From: Neostapfia colusana
Taxonomy: Eukaryota > Streptophyta > Magnoliopsida > Poales > Poaceae
NCBI GenBank assembly: GCA_030760725.1
Contig: JASWHV010000003.1
Span: 112,438,153 to 112,502,152, forward strand
Direction: 5' to 3'
DNA length: 64,000 nt
A program made the translations under genes and the position numbers. Positions 23,189-34,568 of the stretch are shown here, piece after piece (the first letter of the stretch is position 1; the number at the start of each line of letters is the position of its first letter). The notes below the pieces were generated by a model, which saw nothing but the letters and a program-made list of their open reading frames with translations, did no database searches and was not told the DNA's origin.

Positions 23189-26100
23189 TGTCAAAGTGTT
23201 TGCTCTTCCCTCGGTCTACTGGGAAGCAGCCCACGGAGGTTCTTTTTTCGGTGGGGCTAGAGGATCACGAAGGTCTGAGCACAATGGCGAGAAAGAAACA
23301 CGAGGATTTACGTGGTTCGGGCCGCCGGAGCGTAAAAACCTACATCCACGGGAGTGCTTGGTGTATTGCTTGCTTGCGTATGAGGATGAGTTGGATGGGT
23401 CGCGAACCCTTTGCCCGGAGGCTGCCCCGGTCCTTTTATAGCCTAAGTCTGGGGCAGTTACATGGCGGCCCGGGGCCCGACAGGTGGCCCTGCGACTCTT
23501 TGTCGCCTATACATGGTGTAACACCCCAAAATCCTGTTAAGAGGGGAATTTAAAAATTTTTGGACGTATTGCATGTGGTGCAGAAATTCAAATTTAAATT
23601 GGAATTCAAATTCAAACCAGAAAAGAAATGGAAAAAGAAAAAGAAAAACAGAAAACCCGGCCAGTGGGCCGAAACCCACCAGCCGGCCCACCTCGCCCCC
23701 GCGCCAGCCCGCAGCCGTGCGCCCCGTTTTCTTCTCACTGACGTGTGGGGCGCACCATCTTCTTCCTCCTCGCACGCGCGCTCGGCCGACCGGGACTCCT
23801 CTCTCCCCCGAATTGAAACCACCCCGGATAACCGCGTATCCCAGCCGAATTTCGGTTCTGGACGACTCCAGCTCGATCACAACCGAACGCCGCCCTCCCC
23901 TGGCTATATAAACACCGGCATCGTCCCGTTTTTCACCCGCGATCGGCTGTTTTTCCTTCCGGTGAGAACCGAAGCTCCGATCACCATTTTCTCTCGATCT
24001 TTGCCCGGGTTCTCTGATCTAACGCGCCGATCGTGTTCCACCGCCTCCGGGGAATCACGCAGGTGCAGAAAACTCGGTGGTTTGCGCATCAGGCACAGCG
24101 CCGACGAGCATCGCCGTGAATTCACCTCGGACCTCGTCGCTGACCGCCTTCCAGGACCTCCGAGCTCAAGAAAAACCCCGAGGTGAGATCCCCGACCTCC
24201 CCTCTACCGATCTATGCCATGAAATCCCAGTTTTAGGAAGAATAGACGAAGATCCGAAATTTTCCGGCGAGATCGCCGCCTCCCGCCGCCGGGCAGCGCC
24301 GCCCGCGCTCGGTCAGAGCGACGTGGCCACTTGTGCGTCGTCTATTTTAAATCGCACGGTAGAATTGAAATCCCCGCGTACCGGTTCGACGTTATAATCT
24401 CAGCCGTCTGTTTTAAATCGGACGGTCCACGTCAGCCCCGCGTTATAAAGGTCGGGATTCTTACGCGCTACCCCCTGGGGATCTCGAAAAATACGAGCTA
24501 GCCCCGGAAACTTCTGATCTAGCCCCTAGAACTTCAGAAATTCATGTAAATTCAATTAAAAATCAGTTTTAGCCCCTGGACTTAATAAAAATTTGCAAAA
24601 CCCCTCTGTTATGCATAATTAGGCCCCTGGAAATTCTTAATATAATAGATTAGACCCTGTAGTAGGGTGAACTTAACTTTTTAACCCTATATGATATTTA
24701 ATTTAGAAATTTGAATGTGTGACTAGGATTTAAATTTAAAAGGAAATGCAAACACATTGTAAATTCAAGTTTAAACTCTACTAACACTTGGAAAACTTTA
24801 GAATGAACTAAAAATAAATTTTAAGCTGAAATGAAATCTGTTGGGTGTGTTCATGTTTATTAGTTCTAGGAACACATTTTTAGGTTAATAAATAATTTTG
24901 AAAATGGGTAAAATAGATTTAAATTAGTTCACATCAGAGGAGAAGTTCAAAAATATATTATTTAATATTTTATATCAGAACCTATTCTGTTTAGATGATG
25001 TGTCTTACTATTTTCATAATAAAGTTCACAAATCTTAAAATATAGGAAAATAGGTGTGCATGACTAGAAAATGATAAATGAAGTCTCCAAATCCAAAGAC
25101 TTCAGTTTAGGATTGGTAGAAGATCTGAAAACCCATTTGAAGTAGGAAGTTACCTTCAATGCAAAATTGGTAGCTAAAGAGTGTATTAAAGAGGTTGTTT
25201 AAATTGAAAATTCATATGTAGTGTGCAAACAGAAAATCTGAATACAAAAGTTAGAAATCATATACATATGTTTAAAAGTGCATGTAGACCAAAAATCAAC
25301 ACATGTAGAGTAAACACAACACATAGAAATGTAAATGATTATCATATGTATGTATGTGTGGAGTGAGAGTGTGAACAATGTCTTATGGATTGTTGTTTTC
25401 TTTTGCTATGTGTGTTGACATGAGTAGAACCTGCCCCAAAGCAAGTTCTTCTTTTCCAAGATCAGGACTATCCATTCCCAGAGCAGCAGGAAGAAGGCAA
25501 GTGTCCTTTACCACTTTGATCCTATGCTAGGATGTGTCGATAGAATTATTTGCATTGTCAATTGAAATGTGAAACCCATGCTAGGAAGTTTCCCTAGAAT
25601 TGCATTACCTTGTTTTCCTTGTAGCTTGGGTTGGGACTTGTTTCATTATGTCATTCATATTACTTATGCTTAGCCATGCTTAGAATGGGATAAGTGGGAA
25701 GTGATATCATCAACTTGTTTACCTTCTCTTGCATGAGACATTATGAGTTATGTAGAGGTAGGGATTGAGGCAAGTTGGATGATTTGGTTGGTGCTGGGTG
25801 CACGAGACTCGGGTTTGTGTTTAGTACTTGCCTGGATCCTAAGGACCGGTTCATGGAGCATGTAACCTGGCTTTACCGTGCCAACCACATGCTGAGATGG
25901 GGCAGCTTGGCCAATTAATTAGGTTTATCCCCGGCGTAGTATGGGTGTGTTGGATGGTGCGGGGAGTAGGTGTCAGCTGGACTACCATATGAACCGCAAG
26001 GCTCAAGAGGGGCCACTGCAGCGGGGTTGGAGCCTCTTGTATGCTGTTAGGGGTGAAACCTCAGTGGGCCCACGCTCGTCAGGAATCCCTTTGTAAAGGC

Positions 26101-27752
26101 TTCGTAGTGATCTCCTGGCTACACACCTGGGAAGTGTGAATGTGGTTCGTAGCCACTGGCATAATGGAGGTTCTTTTAGTCCACCCGGCAATGGGGGATG
26201 AAATCACTACATGTGGGTACAGTGGTGCAAACTCTGCAGAGTCAAAACTGTTATGAGAGCCGTGCTCATGGTCAAGAGCGGCTTGGACTTATTCATGATT
26301 AGAGGATGATGACTTTGGAAGTTGTGGATGTTAAGCGGGGAGCTTAACATTGGAAATGATGTTATGGTTATTTGATTATGATGATGGGATGGGAGATTGG
26401 GACCATTTCACCTGTGTAGTAATGTAGGTGCTTAATAAGCTAAGGTGATAGGTATTAATTGCGTAGTGCTTTAACCATGAGTTCAACCTCTCCTTGTTCT
26501 AGCCATGCATGACATAACTTTCCCACACTTGCTGAGTACCATCGGCACTCAAACTTGCATATTTGTTGGTTTATATTGCTTCTCAGGTCAAGAGAATGAT
26601 GTGGTGTTCAATGACCAAGACTTTGGACCCGAAGAAGGTTTCTAGGTTCACGGAGTCCCCCGGGCAACGCCTGTGATGGAGCCCACAAGAATTATATTCC
26701 GCTGCTGCTTTATTTACATGTTATGAACATATTATCGTCCATCGAGACGTATGCTTTGTGAGACATATTTATATTCGACACCTGACTTGTAATAAATGAT
26801 GCTTCACTATTTGTCATCACATGTATGAGAAAATGATCCTGGCATACATGTGATATTCACTCGGTTGTTCTTCGGAGAAACCGGGTGTGACACATGAGCT
26901 ATAGATATTTACAGCTATGTGTATTGCCACTGTTGGTGGAGTTAAGGCGCGCCGCCTGACCCACCGAGCGCCTCTGACCGGGTGGCCGGTGATGATGAAG
27001 TCCTCGTCTTGTCGCCGCGTCTCCTCGCTCTATCAGATGGCTCTGTGCCGTTGAGCGGCACTGTTGTGCCGTCATGCCTCGCCGCCCTGTCTTTCACCAT
27101 AATGGTGCGCAGACGGGGGACGGAGGTGTACGTCGTGCACCATGCTTCTGGGGAAGGCGTGAGCCTTGAATGCTTGGCCTCACTACGCACATTCCTCTTT
27201 ACTACTTGGTCATCTGCTCGTTGCTTACTGATGTAACGTCCGGGCGGCTGGCCCCCGGGACACGCGTCTGCACCGGAACTGCCTTGTGGGGTAGTGTGCT
27301 GTCTAGATTTACTGGGCACACGGCAGCACCAGAGGCCTCCATGCTGGAGGTCGGATCCGGAGCCGCAGGACACATGGCACATCCGGAGCCTTCCCTGGGA
27401 GGAAGGTACACACGGAGATGCTTCCTACGTGGCAGCACCGGAGGCCTCCATGCTGGCACCTCTGGAGCCCTCTTCAGCCGGGGAATGTGGCTCGGAGGCT
27501 CCGGGCACGTGGTAGTGTCGATGCCCTCCTTGGTGGAGCCTAGGGTCCGACACTGCTGGGCACGTGTCAACTCCCGAGCTCCTCTCAGCCGGTAGTGAGG
27601 CTCAGGGTCTGAAGATACGTTGCAATTCTGGGACAACCCATGAGGCCCAGAGCCCTTGGTCGAGACGCTAGGGCCCGCCAAAGCTGGAAAGGCAGGGCCC
27701 AGGTCCCTTTTTTCCCACTACGTGGGGGTACCCAGTCCGCACGGTACCGACA
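23189..27752 (-). repeat. 5' LTR of gypsy element A, split by a solo LTR
   Basis: The two pieces are 23,189-23,516 and 26,893-27,752. Joined, they match the LTR at 16,072-17,286, apart from a deletion of about 30 bp near 27,450. The break matches CTATACATGAGC in the intact LTR, which dates the solo-LTR insertion after the gypsy element landed. Confidence 0.85.
23517..26892 (+). mobile_element. 3.4-kb solo LTR (Tekay/Del-like) inside the gypsy A LTR
   Basis: It begins TGTAACACCCC and ends GGGTGTGACA. The flanks CATGG (23,512-23,516) and CATGA (26,893-26,897) are a 5-bp duplication with one mismatch. A TATATAAA box at 23,905-23,912 sets the orientation as plus. Plant chromoviruses of the Tekay/Del lineage have LTRs of about 3 kb with this kind of start; the lineage call is inference. 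There is no gag or pol, so this is a solo LTR. Confidence 0.75.
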
Positions 27753-27757
27753 GATAC

Positions 27758-27904
27758 CATGATACTAATGAAGTTGATGAGGTTTACCAAGAAAAAGAGT
27801 TGCCAGAGTTGTTCATTATCGAGCCTTGTGTAGGGCTCGATGACTTGGTTGGAGACGCTCAAGATGTCGAGACTTATGATATGCGGAAACGAAATCTAGT
27901 CTAG
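27758..27904 (+). pseudogene. Fragment resembling the C-terminal end of a CACTA TnpD transposase
   Basis: The translation has YQEKELPELF, LDDLVGD and an acidic tail ending in RKRNLV and a TAG stop. It resembles the tail of TnpD-type CACTA transposases as I remember it, and it lies just upstream of the Transposase_24-type gene in the usual order. The rest of TnpD (DDE core) is not visible on either side of gypsy A. Confidence 0.45.
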
Positions 27905-28250
27905 ACTCTCAAAAAAGAAGATCGATGGTCTTGTTTATGGAGTAGGGTACATGATCGTGACGTTGATGAATTTTGAAATTGATGAAGTAATATTTTCTTC
28001 ACTAACTTATCATGAATTTTGTATATTATCTTATAATATTTATCAATTACTCGTTGCATCAAGACGTTGTCGTCAAATGGAAAGGGGAAGGGGAGGAAGG
28101 GGGTGAGAGGGTTCCTCACCCAGCCCCGGGACCTGGTCTTCTAAGGTACCTCGTCAGGTGCCAGCAGACGCTCTCAGCTGATGATGCCAATCACGTTATT
28201 TGAAATTGCATTTATCAATTATTTTTTCTTATGAATCATTTATTTTTGTA

Positions 28251-30838
28251 GTCTGACTTAGAGTCTTCTGAGTCAGAGCCGGAGGTTGGGGCTACCCAGC
28301 CCTCAGAGCTGGCCACGCAGCCCGCGGAGCCGGTGACGTGGATCCTCGAGCTCCAATCGTGACCAGTCGTCCGGGTCACTGAACGTGGTGCCGCCGATGA
28401 GGTGACGCACAAGGAGGACCCACCTTGCTGCTCCGCCTCCTGTTCCTTATGAGCGGATCACCATTCGTCCACTCAGAGACAAGTAAACAAATTGTATACT
28501 ATTAAATATTGGATGTTGTCTGCCGATACATAATAAGTTTACAAATTTTGCAGATCTTGGCACGACTGTCATCGGGACACAACAGGCAGGTTAATGGTGT
28601 CATCGGGGCTTTAGTGCGGTTGCACTATCCCAGTGTCATCGGCGGTGTCCCTTCTTTGTCGTGGGACAACTACGCTCGTGTCCCTCACGAGTTCCACGAC
28701 ACCCTTCAGGGGGCCGTGTGGAACGATTTTATGGTAAGTTTAAATGTTTGCATTTTTTATACTCAATTAAATTGTTAATGCGGATTAATCAAAATTTTGT
28801 TTTCTTAAAGTTGTGGTACCAGCTAGAGGACTCGAGCGAGAGCATGATGGAGCACACGACTGCCCTGTTCCACAACAATGCTCGGAAGCTCGCGGAGCAG
28901 GCGTTGTCGTACGCCCGCATCCAGGCGATCAACGAGTACAGCAGCAGGAAAGGGTCCGTTTTGGAAGGACTCCGACACGTACTTGACCAATGATCAGTAT
29001 TCGGAGGTAAGTTATTATTGTTAACTATTTCCAATAATTACTTATGTTAACAGTAGTTGATGAAATACTAAATATGTGCAGGTTAGTATTAGCTGGTTAG
29101 AGAGTCAGCCCGACGAGTACCGAGCTCTTTGTCGGTACTGGGCTAGCTAGGACTTCATCAGTAAGTACACGAGGGCTCGAGGCTGCAGAGGAACAGAAGG
29201 CCAGGACAACTACGACGGTGATGGCTACGTCTGTATGGCTAAACGCATGGTAAGTATATTTAAATGTTCTTTCAAATGTGTTGATAATGTATTTCTTCAA
29301 CTAACATGTATCTACAGGAGCGAGAAACCGGTCAGGAGCCGACACCGACCGAGGTTTGGAAGAGAGGTCACGGGGGAAGGGACCCTGCCCAGCCTTGGCA
29401 GTGTAGTCAGGTCGCGGCTGACCAACTGTTAAATTTTCAAAATTCATCAATTTAATTATAAGTAATACTAGTACTGACACACTTGCATCATTTCTTTGTT
29501 TTTTAGGAAAAGTACGCGTAGGAGGTGAAGAAGATACACGATGAAGGCTACAATTGGGAAAACGCGCTAATCGAGTCTAGAGCCGTGTACGCAAGCGGCG
29601 GCGGGAAGGCTCATGGACGGTGAGTTGGTCAACTGTTTCATTTTTTAACTTCCTTCTTCTACTTATTATTTTTCTATCTTTCGTAGGTTTGCCATTTTCG
29701 ATGGAGTTGTCGACTCGAGGGCAGCGCGACCTTCGAGAGGTACTCCATCGACGGAGGCTTCATACATTGGGCCGTCGAGTGGCCGTATAACGTAGAGACA
29801 CTTGGAGTTCCGTGCCATGGAGGATAGGCTTGCACGGACCCAAGAGGAGCTCGACAGGACGAGGGACGTCCGGGAGTACCAGGCCAACCTCATGTACCAG
29901 ATGGAGCCAGCGGTGGAAGTAAGTAATTTAAATTACTATATTTTAAATTTTTAGCATTTCAGTAATATACATGTGTTCTAATATGTTGCAATGACAGGAT
30001 TTAGCTCGACAGAGTGGCCAGGAGCTTCTGTTTCCTTCGTGGCCGGAGCCGCCACAGGCGCCCTCATCACAGCCGCCCCCAGCACAGGTACAAATGACAC
30101 TGTATAAATCTTTAATACCATTTAATATAGTGAGGGAGATAAAGTGATAGAGAGAGAGAGGGGGGAGATAGTGAAAGATATAGAGGGATGGGGAGAGAGT
30201 AAAATAGAGAGAGAAAGGAGAAGGGGATGGGGAGAGGGACAACGAGAGCGAGAGAGAGAGAGAAAGAGAAGGGAGAGGGGGTGGGGAGAGGGACAACGGG
30301 AGCGAGAGAGAGAGATAGAAGGGAGAGGCGGATGGGGAGAGGGACAATAAGAACGAGAGAGAGAAGTGAGAGGGGGATGGGGAGAGGGACAACGAGAGCG
30401 AGAGAGAGAGAAGGGAAAGTGGGATGGGGAGAGGGACAACGAGAGCGAGAGAGAGAGAGAGAGAGAGAAGGGAGAGGGAGATGGGGAGAGGGACAATGAG
30501 AGCGAGAGAGAGAGAAGGGAGAGGGGGATGGGGAGAGGGACAACGAGAGCGAGAGAAGGGAGAGGGCGATGGGGAGAAGGACAACGAGAGCGAGAGAGAG
30601 AAGGGAGAGGGGGATGGGGAGAGGGACAATGAGAGTGAGAGAGAGAGAGAGTGAAAGAGGAGTACTGAGAGTGAAAGAGAGAGAGAATGAGGGAGAGAGA
30701 ATGAGACATGTCTAATTTTTATTTACTTTGCAGGGTTAACCGATGGAGGCGCATACTCCATCTCCACAGCTACCGGTATCGAGAGGGACGCGCGAAGACG
30801 ACGTTCATGGCTCCGGAGGTAGTCGTGAGGGGAGTGTG
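28251..30838 (+). pseudogene. CACTA second gene (Transposase_24 / Ptta-En-Spm type), decayed
   Basis: Exon-like blocks with GT-AG borders lie at about 28,251-28,482, 28,555-28,732, 28,810-29,007, 29,083-29,249, 29,319-29,428, 29,505-29,625, 29,687-29,920, 29,999-30,088 and 30,734-30,838. Diagnostic words are PPPVPYERITIRPLRDK in the first block, WLESQPDEYRALCRYWAS, a DGDGYVCMAKRM segment, the RGHGGRDP word, and finally SGGGKAHGR followed by FAIFDGVVDSR. These match the plant Ptta/En-Spm family, a DNA-binding accessory protein of CACTA elements. In-frame stops (after CRYWAS, and TAG in KYA-stop) and a frameshift near 28,960 show it is dead. Confidence 0.8.
30128..30707 (+). repeat. Purine-rich GA minisatellite in a CACTA gene intron
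   Basis: About 580 bp consist of (GA)n runs alternating with GGGGATGGGGAGAGGGACAA-like blocks, repeated about nine times at variable spacing of roughly 45-65 bp. One strand is almost entirely purine. Long Ser/Pro/Leu or Arg/Glu/Gly frames across it are artefacts of the repeat. Confidence 0.85.
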
Positions 30839-30984
30839 TAGCCGTTATGTGTTTTTAGATTTTCTTGGAATTTATGAATGAACCGTCAAATCTGTATTGT
30901 ATTGTTTATCTGTGTGAATGTCTGTTAGATTTGTCTCGACTGGCAACTGTGCCAGGGCAGCTACTTTCAGTTTTTAAAAAAAAC

Positions 30985-31347
30985 ATAACTTACGACGGCC
31001 TGTATACATGCCATCGTAAGTTAGCCCATGTTACTTACAACGGCTAGGTTCAGGACGTCGTAAGTTACTTACGATGGCCGGGTTCAGACCGTCGTAAGTG
31101 GTATGGCCCAGCCCACCACGTGGCCCAGACGCTTACATACGACGTCTACGGACCGCCGTCGTAAGTTGCCTAACTTACGACGGTGGCCGTCGTAAGTTAA
31201 TTAACTTACGACCAAATCCTGAAGACGGATAAAAACCGTCATAATTAGGCTAAAACCATTGTAATTAAGCTAATTACGGCAGTTTAGACCTTACTTGCGA
31301 CGGTTTTAGCCGTCGTAAGTGAGTCGTATTGCTATAGCACCTAATAC
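30985..31347 (+). repeat. CACTA right subterminal repeats
   Basis: At least eight TTACGACGG / CCGTCGTAAG motifs occur in both orientations, as at 14,440-14,724 on the other side. The outermost sequence is GTCGTAAGTGAGTCGTATTG then CTATAGCAC. A canonical CACTA terminus is not clean here. Confidence 0.75.
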
Positions 31348-31386
31348 GTTCTCTATCCTAGCTTCCGCTTCTACGCCATGGCATCC

Positions 31387-31817
31387 TGTGACGTCCCTTG
31401 GCCGGCGAGGTGGCGGCTCGCCAGCGTGAGAAGCCCAATCGCCTCGGCACAGGTGCGCTCGTGGCGGAGCTGTTGCACGATGTGAATGATTTTGATTTTT
31501 GGGGAATTTTTCCGTATATGTGTTTCAGCCTGCGATGTCCCTTTACATACCCATGGGCCAAGCCCTCTGGGCCCACTAGCCACCGACCCAACCTGACCCA
31601 TACAGACAGCGGTATTTATTCGGCCGCTCTCACACCACACACTCACGCAAACCCTTACTCCTCCTCCCAAGCTCCTTCAGAGACGCCGCCGCCGCACACC
31701 TCGGGTCCTTCTGCTCCAGTGGCCGTAACAGAAAACCCTTCCTCCTACTCCTCCCGAGCTCCTTCGGAGACGCCGCCGCCGCACACCTCAGGTTCCTCTG
31801 CTCCAGTGGCCTTAACA
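31387..31817 (-). repeat. 3' LTR of the Reina-like element
   Basis: Bounded TGTGACGTCC and CCTTAACA on the plus strand. It contains an internal tandem duplication of about 80 bp (CTCC...CCAGTGGCC, twice) that is also present in the partner LTR, so it predates insertion. About 22 differences from the partner by eye. Confidence 0.9.
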
Positions 31818-33240
31818 TCTGCCCCCCATCAGAACAGGCTTGTCCCCAAGCCTCCAACTCTGGAAAAGAACGCAGCAGCACATGCCAGTCTTCCCAAGTG
31901 AGCACCGACGGAGAAGACAACCACTGAACCCGAACTTGAGGTATGGCCCGATTGCCCTTCTTGACCAATCGTCGATCCACAATCTTGAGCGGTTGGAGAG
32001 GTCCTTTACTCAGATCTACCACTTGTGGCAGCTCAGAGAATACGGGCGAATAGTTTGCGGTGTAGGGTTTCAACTGAGACGTATGAAACACCGGGTGAAT
32101 CTGCGCCTGCACTGGTAAGTCCAGTTTATACGTTGCTTTACCAATCCTCTCCAGTACTTTGTAGGGTCCAAAGAACTTGAAAGCCAGTTTGGGGTACGGT
32201 CTGTTTACCACAGATGTCTACGCATAAGGTTGTAGTTTAAGCAGGACGAGCTCCCCTACTACAAATTCCCTATCTTTACGATGTTTATCTGCCTTCTGTT
32301 TCATACGGTTCTGAGCTGCTGCTAACTGTTCTTTAAGCATTATCAGGTTGGCTGCTCTTGTTTTGAGAATGTCATTGACCTCATTGTCTTCTGTGCGAAG
32401 GAGCAACAGAGCAACCAGAACATTTGGATCATAGCCATAAAGAGCCCTGAAGGGGGAGCATCCCAGTGAAGAGTGATAGGAAGTGTTATACCAATATTCA
32501 GCCATGGCCATCCACTGCTTCCAATGCTGAGGGGAAGATTGCACTGAACATCTGAGATAAGTTTCTAAACATTGATTAACCCTTTCTGTTTGCCCGTCTG
32601 TCTGTGGGTGGTAGGCAGTAGACAGTAACAATTTAACATTCATATTACTGAATATATGCTTCCAGATGGAACTTGTAAAAATTTTGTCTCTGTCTGTAAG
32701 AATTGTCCTAGGGAGTCCATGCAGTTTGATAACTTGATCCAACAATATAGTAGCCACCTGGGCAGCTGTAAATGGGTGACTGAGTGGTAAGAAATGGGCA
32801 TATTTAGACAGTCTGTCTACCATCACTAAAATAGTATCAGCTCCCTCAGACTTAGGAAGTCCTTCAATAAAGTCTAGTGTAATATTCTGCCACAATCCTT
32901 CAGGGATTGGAAATGGTTGCAACAAACCAGCAGGAGCACTTCTCTCCCTTTTTGCTTGCTGACAAACTGAACATTGCTTAACAAAATCTTCAACATCCTG
33001 TTTCAAGCCCTTCCAATAAAACATACGCTTGAGACGCTGATATGTAGCCTGAATACCCGAATGTCCTCCCAATGCACTATCATGGTGCGCAGAAATGAGT
33101 TTTGTTCTAATTGCTGAATTCTCTCCAATCCAAATGAGCTCACCTTTTCTGATTATCCCTCTGTATAACGAAAATCCTTGTTCATCTGGACTGACCAACG
33201 CCAACTGTGCTGATAACTGTTGGGCTGCAGCATCTGTAGT
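31630..33240 (-). pseudogene. Reina integrase and chromodomain-like C terminus
   Basis: The integrase frame (32,218-33,204) keeps the HHCC zinc site (HHDSALGGHS, CSVCQQ) and the DDE triad in context: LDFIEG, LTDRD and the Glu of GQTERVNQCLE. A TAG stop at 32,218-32,220 separates it from the C-terminal part (31,630-32,211). That part includes a GPYKVLERIG segment, then RRLVKKGNRAIPQVRVQW and LTWED, the chromodomain-like region of chromoviruses that may direct insertion to marked chromatin. A stop near 33,242 separates it from RNase H. The C-terminal frame runs into the LTR, as expected for this clade. Confidence 0.85.
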
Positions 33241-33335
33241 ATATTAATTCAAAACCTCCTGCACCCATAATGGCTGGATCTCAGTCAATGTAGAGATACT
33301 CATAATCTGCTCCCTTCTTGATAAAGCATCAGCTG

Positions 33336-33938
33336 CTACATTCTCTTTGCCTTTCTTATCCCCATCAATTTCGTCATAGCCTTACGTTGCAGCTCAGATT
33401 GGAGTTTCTGATCCTCCAAAAAGCTAAGACTTTTATGATCTGTCCGAATAATAAATTCAGATCTTTGAAGATATTGGGGCCACTTGTCCACTGCCATAAT
33501 AAGGGCTAAAAATTCTTTCTCACAAATAGACCAAGGTTTATGTCGCTCAGCCAAGGCTTTACTCAAAAAAGCCACTGGTCTTTCATGCTACATCAGCACA
33601 GCCCCCAACCCCACATTACTAGCATCTGTCTCTACTACAAAAGTTTCATTAAAATCCGGAAGAGCCAACACAGGAGTAGAGATCATAGCTAGCTTCAATT
33701 TTTGAAAAGCAGACTCTGCCTCCTCTACCCACAAAAACTGCTTCTTCTTCAATATAGATGTCAAGAGTTTAGCAATGACTCCATAATTCTTCACAAATTT
33801 TCTGTAATAGCCGGTCAGACCCAAAAATGCCCTTAACTCAGTAAAAGTTGTAGGCCTTGGCCAATTCTTCATGGCTTCTGTCTTTGCCGCGTCAGTTTGC
33901 ACTCCTTGAGCAGAAATGATATGCCCCAAATACACCAA
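33336..33938 (-). pseudogene. Reina RNase H domain
   Basis: Two frames (33,588-33,938 and 33,336-33,575) are split by an in-frame TAG at 33,588-33,590. The first has the end of RT (VYLGHIIS) and VETDASNVGLGAVLM, containing the first RNase H Asp. The second has FLSKALAERHKPWSICEKE and RTDHKSL with further acidic residues. Near 33,345-33,360 a small deletion with frameshift removes the end of the domain. Confidence 0.85.
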
Positions 33939-34565
33939 CTATTTCTTAACAAAATGACATTTAGAGAGTTTAATGTAAAATTGGTGTTGTTTCAAAGTTT
34001 TTAACACCAACCTTAAATGCTCAAGATGTAATTGTAAAGAAGTGCTATATATAAGAATATCATCAATGAAGACAAGAACAAACTTCCACAAAAATGGGGC
34101 TAGAATAGAGTTCATAGCACATTGAAAAGAAGTTGGGGCATTTGTAAGACCAAAAGGCATCACCTTAAATTGATAGTGACCACAATGAGTTTTGAAGGCT
34201 GTCTTATATTCTTCTCCTTCCTTCATTCGAATTTGGTGATACCCAACCCACATATCCAGACTTGAAAAATATTGGGTCCCCGCCAATTCATCCAAAATCT
34301 CATCAACCATTGGCATAGGAAATCTGTTCTTAATTGTCATATCATTAAGTTTCCTATAATCAATGCAAAATCTCCATGACCCATCCTTTTTTTGCACTAG
34401 TAAAACAGGAGATGCAAAGGGACTCACACTATACTCAATCAAATTAGCCTTCAATAACTCAGCCACCTGTCTTTCAATCTCATCCTTATGTAGTGGGGAA
34501 TTTCTATAAGGTCGAGCATTGACAGGCACAGCTCCAGGGATCAGTGGAATCACATGATCAAACAC
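33939..34565 (-). pseudogene. Reina reverse transcriptase
   Basis: 208 codons are open. They contain the RT palm motifs: VLLVQKKDGSWRFCIDYR in the first half, SSLDMWVGYHQI, MPFGLTNAP, and the catalytic FIDD at 34,059-34,070, with Phe for the usual Tyr or Val. The frame ends at a TAG (33,939-33,941) immediately before the VYLGHIIS continuation. A TGA at 34,569-34,571 separates it from protease. Confidence 0.88.
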
Positions 34566-34568
34566 TCT

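Larger units (their letters stand above)
16072..27752 (-). mobile_element. Non-autonomous Ty3/gypsy LTR retrotransposon A, interrupted by a solo LTR
   Basis: Read on the minus strand it starts TGTCGGTACC (27,752) and ends CTTTGACA (16,072). The LTRs are 16,072-17,286 and 23,189-27,752; the latter is split by a 3.4-kb insertion. The flanks CATAC (16,067-16,071) and GATAC (27,753-27,757) are a 5-bp duplication with one mismatch. Next to the 5' LTR is a primer-binding site TGGCGCGCCAGGTAAGG (complement of 23,170-23,186), which fits a plant tRNA-Arg 3' end. The interior has gag, then RNase H and integrase zinc-binding remnants. I saw no protease, no RT catalytic motif and no integrase core. A Tat/Retand-like lineage is suggested by the sequence style but is inference. 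Confidence 0.85.
14440..31350 (+). mobile_element. CACTA (En/Spm) transposon remnant, about 17 kb with nested insertions
   Basis: Both sides carry arrays of a TTACGACGGCC / GGCCGTCGTAAG motif (14,440-14,724 and 30,985-31,347), the usual subterminal repeats of CACTA elements. Between them lie a decayed Transposase_24-type gene (28,251-30,838) and a short fragment resembling the end of the TnpD transposase (27,758-27,904). The gypsy element at 16,072-27,752 splits it; without that insertion it would be about 5.2 kb, so most of TnpD is deleted. The exact terminal inverted repeats and 3-bp duplication could not be found, so the limits are approximate. Confidence 0.7.

Noticed and set aside
29943..30709. 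Several long overlapping Ser/Pro/Leu- and Arg/Glu/Gly-rich open frames
   Set aside because: They are produced by the GA minisatellite, which lacks stop codons in several frames; no domain and no splice logic.
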